64,000 nt of DNA. It comes from Amaranthus tricolor. Taxonomy: Eukaryota; Streptophyta; Magnoliopsida; Caryophyllales; Amaranthaceae. The notes under the pieces are model-generated. The model was not told the origin of the DNA. It saw only the letters and a program-made list of their open reading frames with translations, and ran no database searches. The first letter of the stretch is position 1. Every line of letters begins with the position of its first letter. The position numbers and the translations under genes were made by a program. Positions 50,100 to 61,509 of this stretch are shown here, piece by piece. The stretch covers positions 19,059,682-19,123,681 of the forward strand of contig NC_080052.1 in assembly GCF_026212465.1 (NCBI RefSeq), in the 5' to 3' direction.

Positions 50100-50495
50100 T
50101 TTCAATTTTAGCTTAAAGAATAATTAGCTTGGACTATGTTTCTTAAGCCTGTTTATTAGTTTATGAGTTTAAGCATGTGTAATTTTATTCACATGTAGTG
50201 TGTGTTCCTTGCTACATGCATTATGTTATGATGTATTTTGTGTTATTGAGTTAAACAGCCATTATGTGTGAGCACTCTTGAGTGTTCCATCGTTGCTACA
50301 TCAAACAAAACCTTTTAAAATTGTTTATATCAACTATTCCTCTTAATAAATCAAACCTTTGTGGGATGTGTTCTGTATTCTACATCATTAAAATAAAAGA
50401 CATTCCCTTATTTCTTAAGCTATTAAAATAAATAAAAAAACTAAAAGAGAAAAATAATGATATATGCAATTATTTATAATTATTCATGACATTTA
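50100..50495. other. Intergenic, AT-rich
   Basis: Possible 3' region of the small unit. Nothing else recognised. Confidence 0.45.
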
Positions 50496-50784
50496 TGTTA
50501 GAGTATACAACATATCCTGGGGTCTTAAACATTAGTTTAAGTCTTTTTGGTTGATTTGGTTCCTTGATATGGCATCGGAGTCAATGTGATAAGAGGTTAC
50601 GAGTTCGAATCTCAAACACCCCTCATTTAAGTGGAATATTCAACACCAAATATGAGGAGGGTCTGTATTGCACCCATACTTCTAGCCCAAAGGGCTCTCG
50701 TGTGAGGGAGCATGTTAGAATATATAACATATCATAGGGCCTCTACTATCAGCTTAAGTTTTTGATTGAGTTGGTTTCTTGACA
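50496..50784 (+). mobile_element. TRIM/SMART miniature LTR element
   Basis: 289 bp with terminal direct repeats at 50496-50569 and 50713-50784 (TGTTAGAGTATACAACATAT versus TGTTAGAATATATAACATAT, both ending TTCCTTGATA or TTTCTTGACA). A primer-binding-like TGGCATCGGAG follows the left repeat and a purine-rich GTGTGAGGGAGCA precedes the right one. Perfect 5-bp duplication ATTTA (50491-50495 and 50785-50789). No coding capacity. The internal GAGTTCGAATCTC resembles a tRNA B-box but sits in an LTR element. Confidence 0.9.
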
Positions 50785-50789
50785 ATTTA

Positions 50790-51199
50790 TACTCCATTTT
50801 GGTTTTGTATCTGGTTTATCTTGTAGAATTTTAGTTGTGTTTGAGTAACTTCTCCTTTGAGTAATCCATATGAGTATGCACCTGCTCCAAGGTGCGAGCC
50901 CTCTAACCCAGACTCTCTTTAACCGTATGCTTTTACCTAGCACGATAGACACACTCGGTAAAACTCCTCTCATAAGGGTCGCCTCTAAGAAATGTAGGCC
51001 TAAAGCTGTTGTCAGACAATAAAATCCAAAAGAAACCATTGCCTCTATCATATTAACCGCTATCTTACTACGTAATTTAAAAATAAAATAACAAAATAAC
51101 TAATCACTAATAAACAAATTAAAAACACATAATTATAAAAACTAATCATTAATTAATTAATTAAAAAAATAAAGTACTTAAAAATAATAAATACTTCAC
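50790..51199. other. Unassigned, partly non-AT-rich stretch
   Basis: 50840-51060 has near-balanced composition and open frames on both strands (for example from 50872 plus, 51051 minus), suggesting decayed coding DNA. No family recognised. 51070-51199 is AT-rich. Confidence 0.35.
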
Positions 51200-51745
51200 A
51201 TTAAAAAAATATATTTTAGTTGGTGCCTCACTAGTAATCTGTCTTGCATTGGCATAGAGGTGGTCGTCTCTTAGTAGGTTGGAAGCCTAGCTGTTTTCAA
51301 GTAAACATTCTGTCATATAGTAGCCAGATGATTCATACTCATGTCAAACCTCTTATGAGGGCTAGGGTAACACCCCAAATTCGTAACCTTGATTATTAAT
51401 TTTCTACCATTTATCTTGAAGTATTATGTAGAAGAAATTCATAAGAATTTCTGGCAGTTTCAAAAAATAGCAATTTAACCGGTTTCTGGGAAGTTTTTCC
51501 AAAAATGTTATTTCAGAAAAGTTATTCGTATCGAAATGTTACTCAAGATAGGCTCAAGAAATGCATGATTTGGATCTGCATGGAAGAAGTTATCCTCATT
51601 TTAAGTTTATGTTGATATTTCAAAATTAAATTAGGAATTTTAGTATTGATTAATAAACTAAGGGAGTATTTTGATATGGTGAGTATTAATTTGGTTATGA
51701 AATATATTGGTGGTTTAATTAGATTAGTTATACTAATAAGTTATA

Positions 51746-53905
51746 CTCCCTCCTATTCAGCTTATGTGTCCTATTTTCTTTTATGGTCAAGTCACCTTAA
51801 TTGTCCCATTTCTATTTTTGGTATGGATTTTTAACTTTTATGCCCTTAGTAGCTTTATCCTATTTTCAATTATACCCTCCATTACTTATACTAATTTTCC
51901 TCCCTTTTAATTAATCAACATATCTAAATCCTCATTAACATACCCACCCATTAAACACTCCCTCCCTTTTTAACCCTAAAACCCTACCCATCCCTATTCC
52001 CCTTGCTGTTTTCGTATTCTACCCGTTTAAGAATCCTAATTCTGAGTTGAAGCTTCACCTTCTTCCTTAATTTCTTTCGTGTTGTTCTATGATAACCCTA
52101 GATCTGGGTTGATGCTTCACCATCTTCCTTAATTCTTTCGTGTTCTTCTCATGGCAAACTTTAGTTCGCCTTTTAAATCCCCCTGAATAACCCTCATCAG
52201 CCATTAACCTCACCCCTGAAGAACCCTAACTCGACAATCAACTCACCCATGAAAAACCCTAACTCGCGTACTTCTTTACTTCTGAGAATCCCCAAATCCC
52301 TTTACAAATCGCCTTCTAAGATAGAGTTTAAGGGGTTCGATGATGGAAACCCTAGATCTGGACTGAAATCGTTTGAGGAAGAGTCTTTTGATTACTATGA
52401 TGACTCAACTTCTGTTGAAACTGATCCTAAGTGGGGAAGAGAACTTGACTCTGAAGGTGAACCTATTTACACACCTGAGCCTGATATGTATCCTAATCGT
52501 GAATATTCTTCCATTGATGCTGTTTTTTCGAATACTGATTGTGAAGAAGAAGATTGGAATGATAAGCTTGGTCCTTTCTCAAGTGAGTTTCTGTTCGTGT
52601 TGGTGCATATTGATTTTGACTGATGATAATTTTTAATTTAAACGTTTTTGTATGCATTTTATTTCATTGCTCTGTGATCTGTAAGTGAGAGCATTTTTTA
52701 GCCACCATAAAATCGAACAAACGGGATTTGGATTGTTTTCCAACGTTTTAAGCACAAAGATGTTCGATTTTCCTCTCAACGATTTCAAAAAAATAAATAA
52801 GTTTACCTGAGAGTACTAAAACAACCATTTTTTTCATTAATGAATATTTGAATACAAATGTTTCATTGAAAACAACATAAAATTTTTGTTGTTTTCATCT
52901 GAAACATCCCATGTTAAAGATCCCAAAAATATGTCCAAAGTCAAAAGGAATTTACATTTGAAATATGTTGCTGTGTTGGTTAAGGTTGTGTTGGCTGCTT
53001 TTCTGTGCTGTTGTTGCTTTACTGTGTGTCCCAAAAAATGTGATGGTTGCTGTTTTGTTGTTCATATGCTGATTTCTGTTTCTCCTGTTGAAATTGGTTA
53101 TTGCTGTTTTCTGATAATTCTACATTTCCAACGTCAACATTGTCATTGACTTGCATAGTCCCTTGATCAATCCCCCCTGCATAGCCATTAATCTGAATTT
53201 ATGTCACTCCCATTTTCATTTTGCTGTGTGCTTTGAAATTTTTGTTGAATAAATGGCGTCAGACACCAATTTTATTTTCTTGCACTGGCGGCAGTTTCTG
53301 ATTTCCTTCTGATTTCCTTAGTTTTGGACATTTTAATTTGGGGTTTCAAATAAATTTGGGTAATGTGATAAATTTTTTCAATTTGAAAATTTGGTTGTTT
53401 ACAATTTGGTGTCTTTTAAAGAAATTATTAATGCGTCATTTTTGGTAATTTGGAAAATCTGAAGTCAACGATCGCAAAAAAAATTCGCACTCACATGATC
53501 AGTAACGATTGCAACTACACCGAAGCTGTTGAAGAATTGAGAAGGCTATCTGAGATACTGTAACTGATGTATTTAATTTTCTTTAGTAATCTTGAGAAAT
53601 TTATATGTAATTTTCAAAAATTATTGTAAACGTAGGACTTAATTATGTAATTACGGACTTAATTAAATGATCGATGTAATTTTGGCCTTGTACTGAAAAA
53701 AAAAAAAATTTAGACTTTTGGTGCCAAAAAATCAGCTTTTAAATTGGGCTACAAATTGCTTGAAATTGGTGGGAATCATTAATTCCTTAATCCTTACATT
53801 AAAAACCCATAATACCATTCTCTTTCCTACCCTTAGGGTCTCATTTTGGCTCTCTTTAAAATCCATGAAAAGTCAAATGGGACTCCTAAGCTAAATAGGA
53901 GGGAG
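51746..53905 (+). mobile_element. Stowaway/mariner-type element, 2.2 kb, with gene-like cargo
   Basis: Inverted ends CTCCCTCCTATTCAGCTTA and TAAGCTAAATAGGAGGGAG, with TA on both sides (51744-51745 and 53906-53907). Further inverted similarity runs inward (GTCCTATTTT versus AAATGGGACT). At 2160 bp it is far longer than a Stowaway MITE, but no DDD transposase frame is visible. It carries instead the ORF at 52249-52623 and a second coding-like piece at 53465-53563. Confidence 0.82.
52152..53563 (+). pseudogene. Gene-like ORF carried by the CTCCCTCC element, two candidate exons
   Basis: The open frame 52249-52623 starts MKNPNSRTSLLLRIPKSL and continues through a Ser/Pro/Lys-rich stretch into an acidic one (EEESFDYYDD, DCEEEDWNDKLGPFS). 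The same frame extends upstream to a shift in a C-run near 52185; the other frame there begins at ATG 52152 (MANFSSPFKSP). After LGPFS there is a donor-like AA/GTGAGT at 52580. About 0.9 kb on, 53465-53563 is open and ends in TAA (IAKKIRTHMISNDCNYTEAV, then EELRRLSEIL), looking like a C-terminal exon; the splice phase between them does not obviously fit. Family unknown to me. Confidence 0.4.
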
Positions 53906-55232
53906 TATTAAATTCAAATAAAAAGTTGATATTTCATAAAAAAAATAATAAATAAAATAAAATTAAACAAAGTTCATTAGCTAGTCAAGTCAAATCCACC
54001 ATCGATTATTAAACACATACATGTTTATATTGTAGATACCGATTTCATTGAGGAGTCGTATTGATTATGCTAGTTGGTTTGCTGTAATTTAAAAGGTTAG
54101 ATTTCTTACTCGAATCTTTAATAGTTACAAGAAAAGAGTACAAAAGGTATGTATTTTTTCTCTTTAGCTGAGATTGGTTTAAGCACAAGGAGATTCTTTT
54201 CTTAATATAGAAAGTGATTTTTCGAACCTTGAAATCATAGAATAATTATAAAAAAGTTATAGATTATTTGATATCTTAAAATGGTTGGGATTACCTTTGT
54301 GGTATCTCAAGGAATTTCGAACCTCGTCGGGATTATCTTGACGCTACATAATAGTTGGGGGTACGTTGATCAGTACCTTGGATATAGATCTTCTGCTACG
54401 GTGTGGCCGTTTGTGGGGTGTGCACACTAGGGATCTTTGTCTAATACTTATCCGGAGGGCCTAGCTAGCCCAATGGAAATAAAGTTCGTTCCATTCCATA
54501 GATTTGACTGGTGATTTTAAGATTTTGAAAGAAAATGATTTAGTAAAGAAAAATGAACAGTGTCTAATTTATGAAAACATAAAATGAAGGAAAAGTGATT
54601 TTTTTATAAAATATTATTTTTATAGTATTGTGTTTGAAAAAGTAGATGGTTTGTAGGATATATTTAATGTGTCTTATCTACACATATGTTCAGATCCAGA
54701 GTATGGAATCTAGCTCAGTCTATTTGACTAATATTACATGTCGTTATATGCAGGTGCCTGAAGGATGGAGTCGGGATACGGGCAAAGAGTTACGTCCACT
54801 CATTTTGTGTATATAGTTATAATATTTCTTTCCGCCTTAGTTTTATGTGTAATTAGTATTTTAAAACTTAAAGGTGTAAATATTAATCTGCATCAAATCT
54901 TTTCGGTTAGGTTGTAATAGTTTAACTTAAGTTATGATTTAGATTTTGGTTAGATAGTTTTCCTTAGTGATTATTCTTATAATAATCGTGGAATAACACG
55001 CCTGAAATTATGAGTTAGGAAATGCGTTGGCGACTGAGCTATGTGGAGTTGAAAGTTTGGAATATGGAATGATTGATTTGTTGAAACAAGTTTATATTTT
55101 GGATGTCGGTCTTAAATTAATGTTTTAGGCAGTCCATTTTCCAAACGGAACTCTGCCGAAATTTCGGTAGAATTATTATACAATATAATATAGTATAATT
55201 TGTAACTCGAAATTCAAGGGTGTTATAGCTAG

Positions 55233-55904
55233 CTTCTTGTGTACCTTTGTATATGGCTTTTATGATAGAAATCAAAGAAGTGATCTCTTTAAGCAGTTGA
55301 AGGATGAAGCTACAAATCGTTCCATGCCTTGGATTGTATTAGGTGACTTCAATTGTCTTGCTAACCTTAATGAAAGGGTGGGACAAGTGGTTCGTTTACA
55401 TGAAATTGCCCCTCTTTGATCATTTTTACAATTGTGCCATATTTATGATATGAAATTCTCAAGGAGGTTCTATATTTAGACTAATAAGCAAAGTGGTGAC
55501 CATCGTGTTCTCAGTAAAATTAATCAAGTCTTATGTAATGAAGCTTGGGAAGAAAATTATCCAGGGGTTGAAGCTTTGTTCCTGCCTGAAGGGAATTTTG
55601 ATTATTCACCCATGGTTGTCCAATTCTTTAAACAGCCCCAAAGGTCTTCCTCATTCAAATTTTGTAACTTCTGGGCTCTTAAGGATAATTTTTTGCCTGT
55701 TGTTCAACGTGTTTGGAAGAAAAAAGTTGCTGGTTATGGTTGTTTTCAGATTCAGATGAAGCTTAACTTGTTGAAAAAGTCCTCAAAGCTAACTTTCATA
55801 AGGCTCCTGTTCAAGTCATTCTTGGAGAAGCCGAAAGACAGTTGGTTCATGCTCAGGAGCTCTTGCATCAACATCCAAGAGACCCTATCCTTGCAACCAA
55901 TTAA
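55233..55904 (+). pseudogene. LINE endonuclease C-terminal half
   Basis: Open at 55237-55419 with GDFN (catalytic-type Asp) and broken by a stop at 55417-55419. The rest (HRVLSKINQVLCNEAW, then LPEGNFDYSPMVVQF) follows in a shifted frame to 55908. Confidence 0.88.
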
Positions 55905-58140
55905 GTGAATGATGCAATCAAAGTCAAGCAAGCCAAAGAGGATTATGCCTCTTACATTCAGCAAATTGTTAAAATCCAGTGGATGAAATATGTGAATGAG
56001 AATACTAAAGTTTTTCATCAAAGTATAAAAAATATACGTATTCGTAATTCCATTAATATTCTTCATATTGATGGTCAGTTGGTCAGTGATCCATGCAAAA
56101 TTCAACAAGCTTTTATCTCCTTTTATTCTAACTTGCTGTGTTGTAACATGAGCAGCAGAAAACGCATAATTATGCAGATTATCAATTCTTGCCCCACTCT
56201 AACTGATTATATGCAATCCTCTTTGAATCATTACTTTAGCAAGGATGATATTAAAGGAGCTATTTGGAGCATTCCTGATGATAAAGCTCCTAGTTTGGAT
56301 GGATATAACAGCAAGGTCTACAAATTAGCTTGGCCAATCATTGGAGATGATATTACCTTAGCAGTTCAAGAATTCTTTCTCACTAGGAAAATGTTGAAGG
56401 TATGGAATAGTACAACTATTTCCCTAATGCCTAAAACCTCTTGCCCTACTACTCTTGGTAACTTCAGACCCATAGCCTGCTGCCACACAATTTATAATTG
56501 TATTTCTAAGCTTATATGTTCTAAACTAAGTCCTGTTTTGAAGCATATTATAAGTCAGAATCAGGGTGCTTTTGTAGCTGGTTGAAGTATCATTCATAGC
56601 ATCCTTCTATGCCAGGATATCATTCGTCATTACTCAAGGAAGAGTTGTTCTCGTAGTTGCCTTATTAAGGTGGATTTGAGGAAGACTTACGACACCATGG
56701 ACTGGTTCTTCATCAAAGATATGCTTGTTGCTCTTGGTTTTCCTAGCCACTTTGTGAAAATTGTATTCACTTGTATCTCGACTTCTACCTTCTCTTTGAT
56801 CCTTAATGGTAAACCCATGGAAAGTTTGAAGGCTAAAAGGGGTTTTGAGGCAGGGAGATCTTATGTTTCCCCTTCTTTTTGTTATTGTAATGGAATATTT
56901 GTCTCGAATGCTTAAGTGTGCTAGCCTTGATCCAGCATTTAAGTTTCACCCTAGGTGTGCTCCTCTTAAGCTTACTCATTTAAGCTTTGCTGATGACTTG
57001 ATGCTTTTCTCAAAAGGAAATGTTAATTCTATCTCTATCTTATATGAAGGTTTGGATCACTTTGCTCAATCCTCTGGTGTCTATGCTAACTCCTCCAAAT
57101 ATGCTATATATTTTTTGCTGGCATTTCTCATGGGTAGCAGTCTTTTATTTTGGATCATGTTAGCCTCATTAAAGGGAAGCTTCCATTTCGATATCTTGGT
57201 GTGCCTCTTAATTCCAGAAATCTCACTGCTACTGATTTTGAAAAATTGGTGGATAAAAATGACTTCTAAAATCAAAGGTTGGCAGGGGAAGAGCTTGTCT
57301 TATGCTGCTCGCTTGCAATTGATTAACTCAGTTTTAATGAGAATCACAACTTATTGGTGCCAAATTTTTATACTTCTTAAAAAATTTATTAAGGCTGTGA
57401 ACATGGTTTGTAGAGCTTTCCTTTGGCACTATGATAGTAATGATCCTAAGCCAGGAAATGTTAAATGGGAGTCTTTATGCAGGCTTAAGAAAGAGGGAGG
57501 CCTTGGTATCATACATCTTGAGTTTTGGAACTTGGTTGCTGTTGGAAAAGTAGTCTGGCATATCAATTGTACGCAAGAATCCCTGTGGGTACGTTGGGTT
57601 CATGGTGTCTATAATAAAGGGGATAACTGGCTGATTTTTAATCCCCCTCCCACAGCCAGTTGGTCACTTAAGAAGCTTTGTAAGGTGCTGGATAAGATCA
57701 GAAATTGGTTGGGAATGGGTCATACACCATTCACTCTGTCTATAAAGATCTACTGAGTTCTCAATCCCTTGTGCCATGGAGTAAAATATTTTGGTATAGA
57801 CCATCGGTTCCCAAAGCTCGATTTGTCTATTGGATGGCTATACTAAATAGACTTAAAACATGAGATAGGTTAAAGGCTGCTAGTATTATTGATGATGATG
57901 TTTGCCTCATCTGTTGTAAGATCACTGAGTCAACAAATCATCTTTTCTTTGAATGCAGACTGAGTAGTCAATGTATTAACCTTCTCCTTTCTTAGCTTGG
58001 TGTAACATTCAAAATCACCTCACTAGCATCTATTGCTCTAAGCAAATGGAAGCTTCCTAAGTTTGAAAAAAAGGAGATTGTTACTTCAATCTATAGTCTT
58101 ATTTATCAGATTTGAAAAGTCATGAATGATTGTATTTAGT
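55905..58140 (+). pseudogene. LINE reverse transcriptase and zf-RVT
   Basis: RT blocks are open at 55905-56585 (IWSIPDDKAPSLDGYN, ISLMPKTSCPT, NFRPIACCHTIYN). A stop at 56583 and a shift near 56840 follow. Then RQGDLMFPLLFVIVMEYLSR, FADDLMLFSKGN and ARLQLINSVLMRITTYW run to 57756, and a zinc-motif tail reaches about 58140. The catalytic FADD is intact, but stops preclude a full protein. Confidence 0.9.
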
Positions 58141-58354
58141 TTCTTCTTATGGTCTCTCCTCAAATAATGCTAAAGCATGTGAAGAATGAAGTCAAACTTC
58201 GTATCGTTAACCTCTACCCCCATAACCCATACTTACATTCTATATGGTGTAAGTCTATTTTCTAGAGCTTGTAGCTATGTTTGAGGTTTTGCCTGTTGGT
58301 GTCGGTAATGTTGCTTGTTTTGGAATCAATGACATTCTTATTCCAAAAAAAAAA

Positions 58355-58762
58355 ATGTTGCACAAGCTTACAATGTGTGCCTGGAACTCAGTTTAAGTCG
58401 CATATTTTGTGCGACTGGACCCTTTTTTAATTTTTTTTTAATTTTAAATGTACAAAAGATTCCATTAGAAATTACCTCAAAGTGTCATTTGTGTGGTGAA
58501 AATTGTTATTCCCAAACATTGAATTCAAGAAAGTTTGAGTATAAATGTAGTGATTTTTATAGAAAGAAGAGTGTTACGACAATTTTATAGGGTGGACGGG
58601 CATATTGTAGTAATTTTATTGAAAAAGATAGTGACACAATGTAAATGTAACGACATTTAAGAAGTGGGTATAAAAATTTGTGGACTGATAATTATATGTC
58701 ACATGACTATGTCGTACTATTACTTGACATGTCATGTCCACGTAAAAAACATAATTGATTAA
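58355..58762. other. Intergenic
   Basis: Directly after the LINE A-tail. No LINE target duplication could be matched to the 5' side. Nothing else recognised. Confidence 0.45.
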
Positions 58763-59229
58763 GGAAAAATTATCTAGAATAATTTAACATTTTCAGGATT
58801 TTTCAACAATAATCCCACCTATTGATTAACCATGAATAATCCCAACTTTAGATGGTATTTTTCTATAGTAAACTTGGGTAACCCAATCACCTGCTATAGT
58901 AAGTAATTACCAAAAAATCATACTGAAAATGAATGTAAAATTAGAGAAAAATTTTAAAAATTTATATAAAAAATTCTAAATAATAAAAAGAAATCAAAAT
59001 TTTTTTTCAACATTTTTTAACATTTTTTTCGACATTTTATTTTAATATATTTTTTTTAAAAAAAAAATTAAAACTTACTATAGCAAGTAATCAGGTTACC
59101 GGATTTAATCTAGGAAAATACCCTCTAAAGTTGAAATTATTCATAGTTAATTAATAGGATAGTTAATTAATAGGTAGACTTATTGCAGGAAAATCATAAA
59201 AAGATTGGATTATTCTAAATTATTTTTCC
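58763..59229. mobile_element. Long-TIR MITE, probably Mutator-like
   Basis: 467 bp, mostly two inverted arms (left GGAAAAATTATCTAGAATAA, right TTATTCTAAATTATTTTTCC) that continue for about 170 bp through CCTATTGATTAACCATGAAT-like and CAACTTTAGATGGTATTTT-like blocks. Flanked by a 9-bp near-duplication ATTGATTAA/ATTAATTAA (58754-58762 and 59230-59238). Confidence 0.8.
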
Positions 59230-59238
59230 ATTAATTAA

Positions 59239-60149
59239 AATGCCACATTGGAGAAAGAGAAAAAAATATATCACTTTATAAATTTAAAAAATAACTCCTA
59301 CTATTATCAATTAATTTCAATATTAACCTGTCTCGGACTTGTAATTGGGTTACTTTTTCTCTTTTTATTTGGATTTCGTAGGACCTTTCTCAAATTCTAT
59401 CATCTTAGTAGAATCTCAATAACTGTTGACCCTTTATAACTAGACTAAACATCTAATCAAACTAATAGTTAAGAGCATGTAACTTTATAAACTATATGAG
59501 TTATCACACAACTATAAAAAAGAATAGAGCATGTAACTTTATAAACTCAAGAATGTACTCATATTTCTATACTTGAATTATACACATGTCATGCACGGTT
59601 AGTGTTGGTGCTTTTGCTTTTGGGTTCATAACATGTAGGATTTTTGACAAAAATTTAACCTTTTACTACATTTTAGATATGCTTAATAATTATTAATTAA
59701 GCAGTAGCAAATTTGTAATAAATGTAATCATACTACATAATAAAACTTAAAGTGCTAATGACGTTACCGTAATGATATACTTGAAAGATATTATAATTAA
59801 ATATTTCCTCATAACTGGATGCTAGAATTATATTTCAGAAAGAAGTACTGAAATTAATGAACTCAAATGTTCTTAATGATCATTAAAAGTAGTAATAGTT
59901 GAAAAATCTCTAATCGTACCATATGATGTTGTTACATGTTTTTTTTTATTTTGTGTAACACATACTAAAAGGGTATCTTTGATGACTCTTTTGTTGTGAA
60001 TTTATAAGATAAAATAAGATTGCATGAGTTACTTCCAATGTATTACTCTAACTTTATTTCTCAAACTTTTCACATTCTGTAATAGACTCCCACTTTATAA
60101 TGCATTGCATTAGGGATTATGAAGAGATGAGATAAATGTTTAGCTCATC
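59239..60149. other. Intergenic, AT-rich
   Basis: A 21-bp segment starting GAGCATGTAACTTTATAAAC occurs twice (59473 and about 59527). No gene. Confidence 0.5.
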
Positions 60150-60308
60150 TTGTATGAGACCATCTAACAATAAAACGGGCTATAATTAGTTTATTTTTGT
60201 AATTGATCACTTTGAAATTATTAGTGATCACTTTAATATACTAAATATACATGAAACTGGTCAATGGAGATGGTTTCAGCATAAGACCATCTCATTTAAT
60301 AATTTGTG
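60150..60308. mobile_element. MITE-like repeat, TGTATGAGACGGT family, fourth copy
   Basis: Left TTGTATGAGACCATCTAAC, internal TAATTGATCACTTTGAAAT and right AAGACCATCTCATTTAATAA. Confidence 0.68.
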
Positions 60309-61509
60309 AGACGCTTTTCATGCATGAGTTGAATAGCTTAATCTTACATTATTTATGGGTAATTAGAATAGACATTATTAATATTAATAATTCATATTCA
60401 CATTAATGTGAATTTGTGGAGTTTATTGCATTATTAATTATTTTACTGCAATTACAATTACAACAATTTCAAATAAAACTCTTAATTGATAATTTACATT
60501 GTATTAGGGAAGATGAAAGGATGAATTTCAAAATAATGACTTAAAAATTGCATTGTAAGTGTGTCACTTGGCACAATGTATTTGTGAAATGCATTATAAA
60601 GTGACACTTGTCACAAAGTGTTTATGAATTAGTAGATTGTATGATGATGATGAATTAATTTTAGCAGTCAACTTTCTTTGAACTTGTAAGTGACGTACCC
60701 CTCTCATTATTAATTGAGTTGTCAGTAGAGCTGAACAAAGTTTGGTCTAACGGCAAACCAAACCGGACTAAATCGTAATTTTAGTATTTGGTTTAATCTA
60801 CGGTCTAAACGGTCTGGTCTGTTTTTTTCGAAAAGATACGGTTTACGGTCTGGTTTCAATTTTTTATTTTTCAGTTCAGAACAGACCACAAACCGTAACT
60901 ATGACCGAAAACCATAATTATTTTAAACAAAAAAAGGTTGCTACCTATATATTTCGAGATGTAGTCACTTCTGTATAATAATAATATATATTTGAATACA
61001 ATAAACTTTTCAAATTATTATATTTAGTGATTGTAGGTGCGAAATATTTACATAAACACATATATTAATTTAAAACAAAATATAAAAATAAAAAATTATA
61101 GACCAGACCAGACTAAACTGTGATTCAGTCTGAACCGGTGATTTAAACAGTTCAATACGGTCCCAAAATTTTTCTGACTGAAATTTTGAGTTTAATATGA
61201 TTCTAGTATGAGACAAGACTAAACCATTGTCAGGATCATTTAAAAATTCTATAAACACTAAACCACCCTTGTTATCAACCCTATAAGACCCCACAATATT
61301 TTTTTTAATTTATAAAAATTATAAAAAAATGACTGAAGACATATATTTAATCAATTATTTGACAAACTCTAACGAATCATGAGGAATTTACAAAATGAAA
61401 CGCGGTGAATGTCTGCCAAAATGGTTTACTATATGACGAGGTCGTCGCTTGAATAATATTAAATTAAAGACTCTTAAAAAATAATCCTACCTAATTGCCT
61501 AAGTAGCTA
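60309..61509. other. Intergenic upstream of WAK-type gene 2
   Basis: 60725-61230 contains many variants of GGTCTGGTCTG and CAGACCAGACC on opposed sides, as in hAT-type MITEs with ACCGTTTGGTC-like repeats; ends and duplication were not resolved. No clear TATA box was chosen for the downstream gene. Confidence 0.45.

Larger units (their letters stand above)
51366..55227. mobile_element. Giant solo LTR, copy C (related termini)
   Basis: 3862 bp from GGTAACACCCCAAATTCG (first base changed from T) to AATTCAAGGGTGTTATA (CA changed to TA), with a perfect 5-bp duplication GCTAG (51361-51365 and 55228-55232). The reading frame of the host LINE matches across the junction. Its termini resemble copies A and B but I see no convincing internal homology, so it may be another family. 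It contains the CTCCCTCC-type element at 51746-53905; its own length is about 1.7 kb. Confidence 0.82.
51200..58354 (+). mobile_element. L1-type LINE, 5'-truncated, split by giant LTR C
   Basis: The endonuclease begins near 51226 (HRGGRLLVGW, FQVNILSYSSQMIHTHV), is cut at 51365 by a solo LTR, and resumes at 55233 in the same frame (SFLCTFVYGFYD). Then come WIVLGDFNCLAN, RT (55905-57400, with KAPSLDGYN, NQGAFVAG and LSFADDLMLF near 56985-57010), a YWC/WAL tail, zf-RVT (CLICC..HLFFEC near 57905-57960) and a poly(A) at 58344-58354. Several stops and shifts. ORF1 is absent. It is the same general type as the LINE at 13333-18636. Confidence 0.92.

Noticed and set aside
50570..50660. tRNA-derived SINE (TGGCATCGGAG and GAGTTCGAATCTC)
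   Set aside because: Flanking direct repeats, purine tract and ATTTA duplication show it is a TRIM; the A-box-like part is the primer binding site.
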